The notes: generated from the sequence alone by a model not told the origin. A DNA stretch of 64,000 nucleotides from CAWDPQ01 sp049642465 (GCA_049642465.1 JBAROV010000050.1:78828-142827), one strand, 5' to 3'. Positions 51,273 through 60,294 are shown, counted from the stretch's first letter. Made by a program: numbers and translations.

Positions 51273-52418
51273 ATGCGAAGAATCCTATTCGTCCTGCTCC
51301 TCGTTCCAGCGGCGCTCGCGGCGGAGTCGCGCGCCAAGAATGTCATCCTGTTCATTGCCGACGCGGGAGGGACATCCACGATCGCCGCGGCGAGCTGGCA
51401 TGCCTACAACGAACCGCGGCGGCTGTTCATTCAGCGCATGCCGCACGTCGCCCTTTCCGAGACGTCGACCGCCTCGCAATTCGTGACCGACTCCGCCGCC
51501 GGGATGACGGCGATCGCCACCGGACAGCGAACACACAACGGCGTCGTAGGGCAGTCAGCGACGGCGGTCCGCGGCAAGGCCGATGGCGAGCCGTTGAAGA
51601 GCATCCTCGAGTACGCGGAGGAACGCGGGCTGTCCACGGGGATCATCACCGACGATGCGATTACCGGTGCGACGCCAGCGTCGCTTTATGCGAAAGCCAA
51701 CAACCGTTCGATGACGGCGGCGATTTTCAGGCAGGTGTTCGCGCCGAGATTCGGCGACGGCGTCGACATCATGATCAGCGCCGGTCGCGGCGCCATCGCG
51801 AAGGCGCTTCAAGCCGAAGGCATCGTCCTCGAGGACTTCGCCCGCGAGAAGGGCCGGCCCATTCTTTCTTCCGTTGCGGAAATTCAGCCATCCACCACTC
51901 GAGCGATCGTTTTGCTGGAATCGGGGGAGTTCGACAAGACCGAAGCGGTGGATGCCGCGGTTCGGATTTTGTCGCGAAACAAGAAAGGCTATTTCCTGAT
52001 GGTCGAGGCCGACACGCACACCGACCCGGTCCGCCGTGGTCTCGACCGGCTCGCCGCGTTGGACCGCGCGATCGAGAAGACCGCTCGAACCGTCAAGTCG
52101 GATACGCTGCTGATGTTTACCGCCGATCACTCCTTTGACATCCGGATCCGCGGCGGTGTCCACGGCAAGCCGATTCTCGAAGGGCTTGAAGCGGCCGAGA
52201 AGGAGACACCCAAGGGCCCCATCAGGATTCCTGCGGTCCGAATGGAGAACGGTCACACAGGCGAAGCCGTGATGGTGGCGGCTCAGGGCCCTGGAGCATC
52301 ACGCGTGCACGGCTATATGGCCAATACCGACATCTTCCGCGTCATGATGGACGCGTTCGGCTGGCGGATCCCGAAGACACCCGTGGCGACTTCGTCAACC
52401 AACGCGGGCGCTCGCTGA
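51273..52418 (+). CDS. secreted alkaline phosphatase
   Basis: 381 aa with signal peptide ILFVLLLVPAALAAE. Catalytic Ser is in VTDSAAGMTAIATG near residue 75. Metal ligands: ILFIADAGG (Asp), VEADTHTDP (Glu/Asp/His), FTADHSFD (Asp-His), ENGHTGEAV (His). Phosphate scavenging from monoesters in the periplasm. It lies 37 nt after the GH2 gene; the gene end overlaps the MFS gene by 24 nt (convergent). Confidence 0.92.
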   Translation: MRRILFVLLLVPAALAAESRAKNVILFIADAGGTSTIAAASWHAYNEPRRLFIQRMPHVALSETSTASQFVTDSAAGMTAIATGQRTHNGVVGQSATAVRGKADGEPLKSILEYAEERGLSTGIITDDAITGATPASLYAKANNRSMTAAIFRQVFAPRFGDGVDIMISAGRGAIAKALQAEGIVLEDFAREKGRPILSSVAEIQPSTTRAIVLLESGEFDKTEAVDAAVRILSRNKKGYFLMVEADTHTDPVRRGLDRLAALDRAIEKTARTVKSDTLLMFTADHSFDIRIRGGVHGKPILEGLEAAEKETPKGPIRIPAVRMENGHTGEAVMVAAQGPGASRVHGYMANTDIFRVMMDAFGWRIPKTPVATSSTNAGAR

Positions 52419-53615
52419 ATCACCGTCCGTTCGTGTCCGGAAAACTGTGATCAGGAAGACCAACGTCCCCACGGCGCTGACGGCGAACGCCGTTTGAAGC
52501 GGCAGAACCGGATCTTTCTGCCAGAGCAGGCCGCCGATGAGACCTGCAGGCACGACCACGAGATTGCGGATCGTGTAGTAGACGCCGACGGTGCTCGCGC
52601 GCCGATCGTCCGGTGCACAGTCGACGATGAGCGACTTCCGCGCCGGTTCACCGATTTCCTTGAAGCCGCCGATGACGAATGCCGTAACGAGCATTCCATA
52701 CGTGCCGGCGAATCTGACTGACAGCGGAAACAGCGCAAAGAACGCAAAGGTCGCGGCGACGACCGGCGTACGCCCGGAGCGGTCTGCGAGTCGTCCGCCG
52801 GGCAGATAACACACGATGGAGACGAACTGTTGAGTCGCATACAGCAGGCCGTAGTCGGCGGCTGAGTACCCCAGGATTCCCGTCACGAACAGCAGGATGA
52901 AGGACGCTGCGATCCCCTCCCCAATCCGCACGAGACAGTCGGCCACCAGGAGGCGGCGCAGGGGCGGCGGCATCGTTGCGAACACAGCGGTCGCGCTTCC
53001 AGTGTTCGGTCGCGGATCCGACTCGACCCCCTCGCGGAATCCATAGGTCTGCAGCAGAAGTACCACCCCCGCGAGGGCGATCGTGATCGTTACGGAGAGC
53101 CGCACACCGCCGAGAATCCCGAAAGTGGCAATCAGCAGGCCGCCAGCTGGTGCGCTGATCACACGAGGGACTCTCACCAGAATCGACTGGACCGAAAACG
53201 CCACCGATCGCCGTCCGCGAGGCAGCGAATCAGCGATGACGGCAAATGTCGTGGGGAACGCCCCGGCCTTCCAGGCCATTACGCCGAGTAAACCGGCGAA
53301 GACGAACGGCCAGGCAGGCGCGGACGCATAGAGCGCGTAGCCGGCAGTCGCCAGGCTGGTGAACACGAGCAGCGCACGTCGTCTGCCGAGGCGATCGGCC
53401 AGCCAGCCTCCGGGGTACTGATAGAGGCTGTCGAGCAAATCCTTCGAGGATCCGAAGAGTCCCACCGCCACGCCACCAGCGCCGAGCGCCGTCAGGTACG
53501 CCGGCAGATACGCTTGCCAGAGCTCCTCACCAAGTGAGAGACCGAACAGACTCGCCGCCAACACGGTGACGTTGCGGTGATGAAACACGGGTCGAACAAG
53601 AGCCGGTTCAGCCAT
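52395..53615 (-). CDS. major facilitator superfamily transporter
   Basis: 406 aa, 12 helices. Motif A-like GGWLADRLGRRRALLV near residue 70 and its second copy GGRLADRSGRTPVV near 270. The drug/sugar type is not determinable. The C-terminal tail runs into the phosphatase gene end. Confidence 0.9.
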   Translation of the reverse strand: MAEPALVRPVFHHRNVTVLAASLFGLSLGEELWQAYLPAYLTALGAGGVAVGLFGSSKDLLDSLYQYPGGWLADRLGRRRALLVFTSLATAGYALYASAPAWPFVFAGLLGVMAWKAGAFPTTFAVIADSLPRGRRSVAFSVQSILVRVPRVISAPAGGLLIATFGILGGVRLSVTITIALAGVVLLLQTYGFREGVESDPRPNTGSATAVFATMPPPLRRLLVADCLVRIGEGIAASFILLFVTGILGYSAADYGLLYATQQFVSIVCYLPGGRLADRSGRTPVVAATFAFFALFPLSVRFAGTYGMLVTAFVIGGFKEIGEPARKSLIVDCAPDDRRASTVGVYYTIRNLVVVPAGLIGGLLWQKDPVLPLQTAFAVSAVGTLVFLITVFRTRTDGDSASARVG

Positions 53616-53842
53616 AAGTGGTATTGCGGTTGCTTCTCTGCCGCGCTGGAAACGTGGCGTGCAGCAAACAGCATCGATTGTGTCGCACGGTCAGGACGTA
53701 CGAGTCCTCGAATAAGGACGTCATGCTGTCGCGAACGGGCGATAGAACTTTTCGCTGCCATGTCGGTCTAACAAACAAGGCCACGTTCCGCAACGGTCGG
53801 CGGTAGAGCTTAGCTGAGAGCAGAAAACGATCGAGGCCCAAT
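53616..53842. other. divergent promoter region, nothing firm
   Basis: 227 nt between the MFS and DUF4956 genes. No repeat or convincing promoter box found; should hold both promoters. Confidence 0.4.
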
Positions 53843-54673
53843 ATGGGAATGCCCCTCGTACAACGACAAGGGTTCAGTGTTCGACGCGGACCGTCTCTCC
53901 CTTCGGAGCGCACGGACAAGCCGTTCGTCACCGCCCCAACCGCCGCGCTCCTCTTCGGAACGATCGGTCTCATCGCCGGGCTCGGAGCGCTGGTTCTTGC
54001 GGCCTTTTACGTCGCGGGGCGGGGTGCCGCGCTGCCATTCAGCTCGCAACCAGTAGCCAGGCTCGGATTGGCGGCGGCAATCGGGATTCTGGTGACGGCC
54101 GTTCACAAGCGCGTCAGAGGCACTCGCGCGCCTGGATATTCGCTGGCTCGCGCGCAGACGCTCCTGTGCGTTGCCGGCGCACTCACGATGATCCTGATCG
54201 ACAACTCCGTCGCACGTGCCTTCGGTATTGCGGGAGCCGCGAGCATTGTGCGATTCCGCACACCTGTCGAAGACCCCACCGACGCGACTGTGCTGTTTCT
54301 GCTGATGGCCCTCGGGATGGCCAGTGGTGTGGGTTCGTTCGGACTGGCACTTGCCGGTGCGTCCGGTGTGTGTCTGCTGCTCCTGGCCTTCGGGACGTTC
54401 GCGCCCGAACCTCGGCGGCGAAGCGTCACTATCGAACTCGTCGCCAAGGGTTCGGAGTTCCCGTCGGCGCACGTTCAGCAGGTGTTCGCGAAGTACGGGG
54501 TTGCGACTGAACCTGCTGAATGGCTCCAGGATACGGCGACGCACGTCAAGTATCGGGCAATGGTGGAAGAGAACCTCTCGCTCGAAGCGCTTGGCGCCGA
54601 TCTGATGACTACCGGAGACGGGACACTGCAATCGGTCGGGTGGGAAATACGGAAAACAACGCCCAGCGCCTGA
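53843..54673 (+). CDS. DUF4956 membrane protein
   Basis: 276 aa. Four or five membrane helices (LLFGTIGLIAGLGALVLAAF, LGLAAAIGILVTAV, LFLLMALGMASGVGSFGLAL). The DUF4956 hallmark AGAASIVRFRTPVEDPTD lies near residue 130. The C-terminal ~90 residues are cytosolic. DUF4956 proteins frequently accompany polyphosphate-related VTC proteins in other genomes; none is seen here. First gene of a likely operon with the lectin-like protein 20 nt downstream. Confidence 0.85.
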   Translation: MGMPLVQRQGFSVRRGPSLPSERTDKPFVTAPTAALLFGTIGLIAGLGALVLAAFYVAGRGAALPFSSQPVARLGLAAAIGILVTAVHKRVRGTRAPGYSLARAQTLLCVAGALTMILIDNSVARAFGIAGAASIVRFRTPVEDPTDATVLFLLMALGMASGVGSFGLALAGASGVCLLLLAFGTFAPEPRRRSVTIELVAKGSEFPSAHVQQVFAKYGVATEPAEWLQDTATHVKYRAMVEENLSLEALGADLMTTGDGTLQSVGWEIRKTTPSA

Positions 54674-54693
54674 GCAAGGTGGAAGGGAGGCCT

Positions 54694-55191
54694 ATGGGCG
54701 CAAGAGTTTTTGGCGCGCTGACAGTCGCGGCCCTCACGGCGGCCCTCGCCGCACTCACACAATCTTCGACGGCACGCGCCGCCAGCGGCTGCGACGTTGC
54801 CGGCCCCGGCACCGACAGGCTCTGTTCGGGCGGACATCTTCTTTCCGATCACTACATCGTCTCCGCCAACGGCCGGTATCGGTTCTACTACCAAGGCGAC
54901 GGACATACGTTGATTTACGACACCATCGACTGGAATCATTGGGTGCACTCGACGCCTCTATTCCGCCCGCACGAAAACGCGGGGTACCTCATGTACGGCG
55001 TTGACTCTTCCGGGCAGGCGACTACTCAAGTCAACCTCTGGACCTTTACCCATTGGCAGGCGTCCGCGCTTCCCTACTACCTGTACTGGGGCGAGGCTCC
55101 AGGTCCGGGCCATTACCTGAAACTGGACGATGATGGTTGCCTGAGGACGTACCAGTCGGACGGCAGTTTTCTGATGAATGTGTGGTGCTGA
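54694..55191 (+). CDS. secreted lectin-like (bulb-type/beta-prism II) protein
   Basis: 165 aa with strong ribosome site GGGAGG (54685) and signal peptide VAALTAALAALTQSSTARAA. The mature part LLSDHYIVSANGRYRFYYQG, GDGHTLIYDTIDWNHW and YLKLDDDGCLRTYQSDGS resembles B-lectin repeats (NGRY..L..Q.DG..V.Y); the mannose motif QxDxNxVxY is degraded to QGDGHTLIY. Four Cys could form two disulfides. No anchor, so probably released or periplasmic. Confidence 0.75.
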   Translation: MGARVFGALTVAALTAALAALTQSSTARAASGCDVAGPGTDRLCSGGHLLSDHYIVSANGRYRFYYQGDGHTLIYDTIDWNHWVHSTPLFRPHENAGYLMYGVDSSGQATTQVNLWTFTHWQASALPYYLYWGEAPGPGHYLKLDDDGCLRTYQSDGSFLMNVWC

Positions 55192-55219
55192 GCCGTTACA
55201 ATTCAAACAGTCTCAGGCT

Positions 55220-55462
55220 ATGCGCCGGCTTCGAACGCGTCAGTCGCTCGTAATTTTCAGCATCGGCGTCGCCGTCTTCTCGGCGTTTCTGCCGCTGGTG
55301 GGCTCGACGTTTTCGGCCATCCTGATCCCGTTATGGGTCGGCGTGCCGGCCGTTCTCGTGGTCGCGATTCGTTGCAGGGCGACTCGCTGCGACGAGCAAC
55401 CGGTTTCCTTCCTTTCGCTTCTCCTTTCCCGCGCACCTCCAGTTCGCGTCTCGCTCGCGTAG
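55220..55462 (+). CDS. small membrane protein, 80 aa
   Basis: ATG 55220. Two hydrophobic stretches (LVIFSIGVAVFSAFLPLVG, AILIPLWVGVPAVLVVAI) followed by a basic Cys-bearing tail (RCRATRCDEQ). No family recognised. Sits between the lectin-like gene (28 nt) and the SecA gene (72 nt); could be an accessory subunit. Moderate confidence that it is translated. Confidence 0.55.
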   Translation: MRRLRTRQSLVIFSIGVAVFSAFLPLVGSTFSAILIPLWVGVPAVLVVAIRCRATRCDEQPVSFLSLLLSRAPPVRVSLA

Positions 55463-55534
55463 TTCATCAATTTGGCTGAATTGCCCACGAGTGGGCATTC
55501 ACCACGTCTTCCGAACAATGCGACTGGAGGCTCC

Positions 55535-57991
55535 ATGGAACCCGTGCGTAATCCCATCGGCTGGCGCCAACGGCTGGCGCGGCTTCGGGGTGTTCCTATT
55601 GAGTTCGATCTGCAGCGTTACGACGTTGCGCTGACGGCCATCAACGATCTCGAGAGTGACCTCGCAGGCCTTGACGATGAGGAACTCGACCGCCGCGCGC
55701 GTGCGCTCAGGGAGAACGCTCGCAACGGCGCTGATTCCGAAGGCCTGCGTCTTCAGTTCTTCGCGCTCGTTCGTGAGCTCTCACGCCGCGCTCTGGGCTT
55801 GCGTCCTTTCGACGAACAGATCGTCGCGGCCCTTGCCCTCGACCAGGGTGCGGTTGTCGAGATGCAGACCGGTGAAGGCAAGACACTCGCGGCCGTGCTG
55901 CCGGCGGCAGTGAATGCACTGACAGGCGAAGGCGTGCATGTTCTTACGTTCAACGATTACCTGGCACGTCGTGACGCTGAATGGATGGGGCCGGTCTACC
56001 GGCGATTGGGACTCTCCGTCGGGTTCGTTCAGCAGGGGATGAGCGCCGAGTCACGTAGAAATGCGTACCTGGCTGACGTCACGTACGTGACGGCGAAGGA
56101 AGCAGGGTTCGATCATCTCCGCGACCTCCTGGCGATGGACGTGGCCTGCCTGGTCCATCGTCCATTCCACTTTGCGCTGGTAGACGAAGCCGATTCGCTG
56201 CTGATTGACGAAGCGCGCGTGCCGCTCGTCATCGCCGGACGCATCGCGGAGACGGCATCCTCATCCCGGCGGATGGCAAATATCGTTGCGGCCCTGACGC
56301 CGGGAGTGCACTTCGACACCGACGAATACGCGAGGGACGTCGCGCTGACCGAAGCGGGGCTCGAGCACGTCGAGCGAGTGCTCGACCGCGGGAGCCTCCA
56401 CGACGAACGCAACTACCAGCTGCTGACCGAACTGAATTGCGCGCTGCACGCGCGTGCGCTGCTGCGACGCGATGTGGATTACCTGGTTCGCGACGGTCGC
56501 ATCGGCATCATCGACGAACTCACCGGTCGTGTGGTTCCAGACCGCCACTGGCCGGACGGACTGCAGGCCGCGCTCGAGGCGAAAGAAGGCATCGCGCGGC
56601 AAGCGGACGGACGGATTCTCGGATCCATCACCCTGCAGCACTTCCTGCAAGGTTATCCGCGCCTGTGTGGAATGACGGGCACTGCGCAGCCAGCGGCAGC
56701 AGAACTGCGAGAACTGTATGGATTGACCACGGTCGTGATTCCCGCGCACCGCCCAGTCATCCGCATCGATCACCCGGACATCGTCTTTACTCATCGCGAG
56801 GCCAAGGAGGCCGCACTCGTCGCGGAGGTCGTGCGCACGCACAACAGCGGCCGACCAGTGCTGGTGGGGACGCTCACCGTCGAAGAATCCGAACGACTCG
56901 CGGCCAACCTGCGAGCCACCGGCGTCGCCTGCGAGGTCCTGAACGCGAAAAACGACGCAGCCGAGGCGCGGATTGTCGCAGCAGCGGGTCACGTCGGGGC
57001 CGTCACGATCTCCACGAACATGGCCGGGCGCGGGACGGATATTCGCCTCGGCGGGGAAGACGAGCGTGAACGCGATCGCGTCGTTGCTCTCGGTGGCCTG
57101 TATGTAATCGGCACCAATCGACACGAGAGCCGCCGGATCGATTTGCAGCTCAAAGGGCGAGCGGGCCGTCAGGGAGATCCTGGCGACACGCGGTTTTTCA
57201 TCAGCCTCGAAGATGACCTCCTCGTCCGGTACGGCATCGAACGCCTGCTGACCGGCCGCTTCGTGTCTACCCGGCGTGCTGAACCAATCGAACATCCTGT
57301 CGTTCTTCAGGAGGTCGCGCGTGCTCAACGGATCGTCGAAGGACAGACGTTTGAGATCCGGAAGACGTTGTGGCGATATGCGTCAACGCTGGAGCAGCAA
57401 CGGCGCATTCTAATGGAGCGTCGTCAGGCAATCCTGACCGGTGAGGCAAAGCCCGACCTGTGGCCGCAGTCCGAACGCTGGAGCGACCTGGTGTCGAGCG
57501 TCGGGGCCGACGCCGCCCAGCGCGCGGAACAAACGGTCACGCTGTTCGAAATCGATCGCGCCTGGCGAGAACACCTGGCCCTGGCTGCGGATTTGCGCGA
57601 GGGCATCCACCTGGTGTCGCTCGGCGGTCACGACCCGCTCGCACGCTTCACAACGGAGATTACACGGGCTTTTCAGCGCCTGGAGGAGTCGCTGGACGAA
57701 TCGATCCTGGAGGCCGTCGAGAAGCTGGAGATCAGGAGCGGCCGCGTTGATTTGCGTCCACTCGAAATCAAGGGCCCCTCCGCAACCTGGACCTACCTGA
57801 TTAACGATGACGCGTTCCGGAATCAGATTGGGATGCTGTTAACAGGCCCGGGCCGCGCGACATTTGCCATCGGGGCGGCGGTTGCGTCGATGCCGTTGTT
57901 GATCCTCTGGGGATTGATCGATCGGTGGAAACGAAAGCCAGCGGCGTTCGCTGAAAGCGCAAAACGGGAGAATGGGAGAAAGGGAGAATAA
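55535..57991 (+). CDS. SecA-like translocase ATPase with C-terminal membrane helix (accessory SecA)
   Basis: 818 aa. Start ATG 55535 with CTGGAGG upstream. Walker A MQTGEGKTLA near residue 110, LVDEADSLLIDEAR near 210, preprotein cross-linking domain, STNMAGRGTDIRLG and LKGRAGRQGDPGDTRFFISL near 540-560. It lacks the C-terminal zinc-binding (SEC-C) tail of housekeeping SecA and instead ends with a hydrophobic helix (ATFAIGAAVASMPLLILWGL, about 775-795) and a basic tail partly encoded by the terminator repeat. Such a helix would tether the motor to the membrane. Likely an accessory export ATPase; partner channel not present in the window. Confidence 0.88.
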   Translation: MEPVRNPIGWRQRLARLRGVPIEFDLQRYDVALTAINDLESDLAGLDDEELDRRARALRENARNGADSEGLRLQFFALVRELSRRALGLRPFDEQIVAALALDQGAVVEMQTGEGKTLAAVLPAAVNALTGEGVHVLTFNDYLARRDAEWMGPVYRRLGLSVGFVQQGMSAESRRNAYLADVTYVTAKEAGFDHLRDLLAMDVACLVHRPFHFALVDEADSLLIDEARVPLVIAGRIAETASSSRRMANIVAALTPGVHFDTDEYARDVALTEAGLEHVERVLDRGSLHDERNYQLLTELNCALHARALLRRDVDYLVRDGRIGIIDELTGRVVPDRHWPDGLQAALEAKEGIARQADGRILGSITLQHFLQGYPRLCGMTGTAQPAAAELRELYGLTTVVIPAHRPVIRIDHPDIVFTHREAKEAALVAEVVRTHNSGRPVLVGTLTVEESERLAANLRATGVACEVLNAKNDAAEARIVAAAGHVGAVTISTNMAGRGTDIRLGGEDERERDRVVALGGLYVIGTNRHESRRIDLQLKGRAGRQGDPGDTRFFISLEDDLLVRYGIERLLTGRFVSTRRAEPIEHPVVLQEVARAQRIVEGQTFEIRKTLWRYASTLEQQRRILMERRQAILTGEAKPDLWPQSERWSDLVSSVGADAAQRAEQTVTLFEIDRAWREHLALAADLREGIHLVSLGGHDPLARFTTEITRAFQRLEESLDESILEAVEKLEIRSGRVDLRPLEIKGPSATWTYLINDDAFRNQIGMLLTGPGRATFAIGAAVASMPLLILWGLIDRWKRKPAAFAESAKRENGRKGE

Positions 57992-58022
57992 AATGTTCTC
58001 CCTTTCTCTTGTTCTCCCGTTT
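57962..58022. terminator. bidirectional terminator from GGGAGAA repeats
   Basis: The 27-nt arms 57962-57988 and 57996-58022 are nearly perfect inverted copies (3 mismatches) with a 7-nt loop holding the secA stop. Left arm is three GGGAGAA-type units. Lies between convergent secA and the barrel-protein gene. Confidence 0.8.
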
Positions 58023-58058
58023 TCTCTTGGACCGCGAAACGCTATCAGCGAAGGGCGC

Positions 58059-58763
58059 CTAGAAGATCACCAAGCCGCTAATCACCATACTGCCGCTCGT
58101 CTCGCGGAAACGCGGTCTCAGATAGAACAACTTATCCGTGACTCCGGTCATCCGATCGAACCACATGATTCGATACGCGTAGCCGACGCTGACTCCAAGG
58201 CGCGGATGCGGAAACACGGTGACACCGCCCTCCGTGTTGAGCCCGTAGCCCCGCCATCGGGCGTCGCCAAGATTCGGTTCCAGATAGCTGCCATCTTTGA
58301 TCATCAACCATGGAATAGAGGCGCCCACCATGACGTGAGGCTGGACGCGTTTCTCAGACAGGAAGAAGAACCGGCCGTCGACGTTGACCGCCTGGAACGT
58401 CGTGTCCACAGGAATCTCGTCCGCAAACGTGCCGTTATGGTGGGTCCGCTCGTAGCTCACTTCGAAGGCCGCCTGCCGTCCGCGGTACCCCAGAGCGCCG
58501 CGGAACATGTTGCGCTTGTTCAAACGGGGCAGGATGGCCAATTCCTCGCCGTCGACCTCTTTGTACAGAGTTTCGCCGTCGAACGTGTTGCCATCGAACG
58601 TGAAATTGGGCAGCCCCGAGAAACCGACGTATCCACCTTCTTTGGCGTAGCCCTTCGGAAACTGCGGTTCATATTCCTCGACCTGGCTCCACGCGGGCGT
58701 GGCGAGTGCGGTCAGCAGGAGAAATACCGGAGCGACTCTCAGCAACCGTTGGTAATGGATCAT
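58059..58763 (-). CDS. outer-membrane beta-barrel protein
   Basis: 234 aa from ATG 58763; signal peptide VAPVFLLLTALATPAWSQ. The rest is alternating beta-strand pattern typical of small 8-stranded barrels (GALGYRGRQAAFEVSYERTH, VQPHVMVGASIPW, YGLNTEGGVTVFP, SVGYAYRIMWF). Ends in a hydrophobic strand with terminal Phe, as in outer-membrane proteins. Possible client of the SecA cluster or unrelated. Confidence 0.8.
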   Translation of the reverse strand: MIHYQRLLRVAPVFLLLTALATPAWSQVEEYEPQFPKGYAKEGGYVGFSGLPNFTFDGNTFDGETLYKEVDGEELAILPRLNKRNMFRGALGYRGRQAAFEVSYERTHHNGTFADEIPVDTTFQAVNVDGRFFFLSEKRVQPHVMVGASIPWLMIKDGSYLEPNLGDARWRGYGLNTEGGVTVFPHPRLGVSVGYAYRIMWFDRMTGVTDKLFYLRPRFRETSGSMVISGLVIF

Positions 58764-59087
58764 GCGCGCGGAGACATCAATAACGATGCCCGGCAGGGCT
58801 GGCAAAACACGTCCCTCGAAGCGTGAAAAACTGCGCCGTTCAGCGCAAAACATCAGACATGCGACTCTTCCCCCCAGACGTCCCACACCAAAACCGTGAC
58901 GCGCATCACGGGATTGTCCTGCCCAACCTTCGCGCTTCGCGCTACGGTGGGCAAGCGGTCCTCCCCGCCTTCGCCAAGGCTCCGGCGGGCCTCGCCGTAG
59001 CTGTCGCCTGCATTCCGCGCGACAGCGAAGGCGGGCCGTCCTCCCGATCCGAGTTACAGTACACACCCGACTCTTCAGGACAAACCA
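58764..59087. other. intergenic region of 324 nt with palindrome cluster
   Basis: Between divergent genes. Only the palindromes at 58921-59036 stand out; no ORF supported. The first ~155 nt probably hold the barrel gene promoter. Confidence 0.6.
58921..59036. repeat. extragenic palindrome cluster (three units)
   Basis: GCCCAACCTTCGCGC-ttc-GCGC...GGTGGGC (58921-58951), CCCCGCCTTCGCC...GGCGGGC (58964-58990) and CGCCGTAGCTGTCGC...GCGACAGCGAAGGCGGGC (58993-59036). Same core as copies at 8.73 and 41.4 kb. Confidence 0.85.
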
Positions 59088-60272
59088 ATGGTCACAGACA
59101 TGCGTCTATTGAGCAGTCGAGGCACCACCACGTTGAACCTTTCGCTTGCGCGTGCCGTGTGCTGTTGCGTGACAGCAGCAGCCGGTACTCTTGCCGTTGT
59201 GCTGGCGCAAGCACCGCCCCCGGCACCCGCCTCCCCCAGCCCGGAAGCCATCAAACGAGCAGAGCAGATTCTGGCTGAGGCGAAGACCGCGCTGGGCGGA
59301 GACAAGCTGACCGGTGTCAAAACACTGGTGGCGTCAGGTCGCACCAAGCGGGTTCGCGGTAACAATCTGGTGCCGATCGAATTCGAGATTCTGATCGAGC
59401 TGCCGGACAAGTACCTGCGGACCGACGAATTCCCGGCCGAGGACACCGATCCCACCTCGTCGGGCTTCAATGGCGACGCACTCATTCAAGTGCCGCCGTT
59501 GCCCGCGGGTCCAATGCCTGGTCGTGGAATGACCCCACCTCAGGGCGCTGGCGGCGCGGATGCTCCGGCCCGTCCACCCGCCGCCCCTGCGCCTTCGAGC
59601 CCGCCGTCTCCACCCGCAGGAGCAGGTGGCATGCAGGCCCCGCCACCGGGCCAGGGCCCGCCTCCCGGCGCGATGATGGGTCGGGGAGGTCGCGGTCCCG
59701 CCGTGGATCCTCGGCGTGCCCGCGTCATGACCGTCAAACAGGATTTCGCACGCCTGGCTTTGGGGTTGTTCGCCGCGTCACCAGCCTATCCACTGACGTT
59801 CTCGTACGCCGCGATGGCGGAGGCGCCGCAGGGACAGGCTGATGTGCTGGACGCAAAGGGAGAAGGCAACTTCGCTTTGCGATTCTTCATCAGCCGGCAA
59901 ACGCATCTCCCGATCATGGTGACGTGGAATACGCCGCCGACCAATGTCATCGTGACGGTTCCGGGGCAGCCGCCGCCTCAAACCGTGGCGGCGGGTGCCG
60001 TGGTTGTACCGGGACCACCAGCCCCACCCGCGAATGCCCCGAAGGAGGAAACCGATAAGTACGCGAAAGAGGTTCTCGCCATCCGCTCCAAGGCGCAGGG
60101 AACTCCGGTCGAGCATCGTCTGTATTTTGGCGACTACCGCGAGGTTGAGGGTGTGCGGTTCCCGTTCAGGTTGCGCCGCGCCATTGGCACCGAGACGACC
60201 GAAGAAACGACTTTCGATCGTTTTCGTATCAATACCAGGATCGATCCCAGGAAATTCGAGTCAATAAAATGA
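59088..60272 (+). CDS. secreted lipoprotein-sorting-like protein with Pro/Gly-rich insert
   Basis: 394 aa. A signal peptide (AVCCCVTAAAGTLAVVLAQ) leads to a helix (AIKRAEQILAEAKTALGGDK) and a LolA-like beta-strand pattern (VKTLVASGRTKRVRG, FEILIELPDKYL) interrupted by a long Pro/Ala/Gly insert (residues about 140-205, GGMQAPPPGQGPPPGAMMGR). The C-terminal half (RLYFGDYREVEGVRFPFRLR) completes the fold. Precedes the TonB receptor by 22 nt; probably operonic. Start may also be ATG 59100. Confidence 0.75.
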   Translation: MVTDMRLLSSRGTTTLNLSLARAVCCCVTAAAGTLAVVLAQAPPPAPASPSPEAIKRAEQILAEAKTALGGDKLTGVKTLVASGRTKRVRGNNLVPIEFEILIELPDKYLRTDEFPAEDTDPTSSGFNGDALIQVPPLPAGPMPGRGMTPPQGAGGADAPARPPAAPAPSSPPSPPAGAGGMQAPPPGQGPPPGAMMGRGGRGPAVDPRRARVMTVKQDFARLALGLFAASPAYPLTFSYAAMAEAPQGQADVLDAKGEGNFALRFFISRQTHLPIMVTWNTPPTNVIVTVPGQPPPQTVAAGAVVVPGPPAPPANAPKEETDKYAKEVLAIRSKAQGTPVEHRLYFGDYREVEGVRFPFRLRRAIGTETTEETTFDRFRINTRIDPRKFESIK

Positions 60273-60294
60273 CGGTTGCTTCCGGGAGGAAGTG

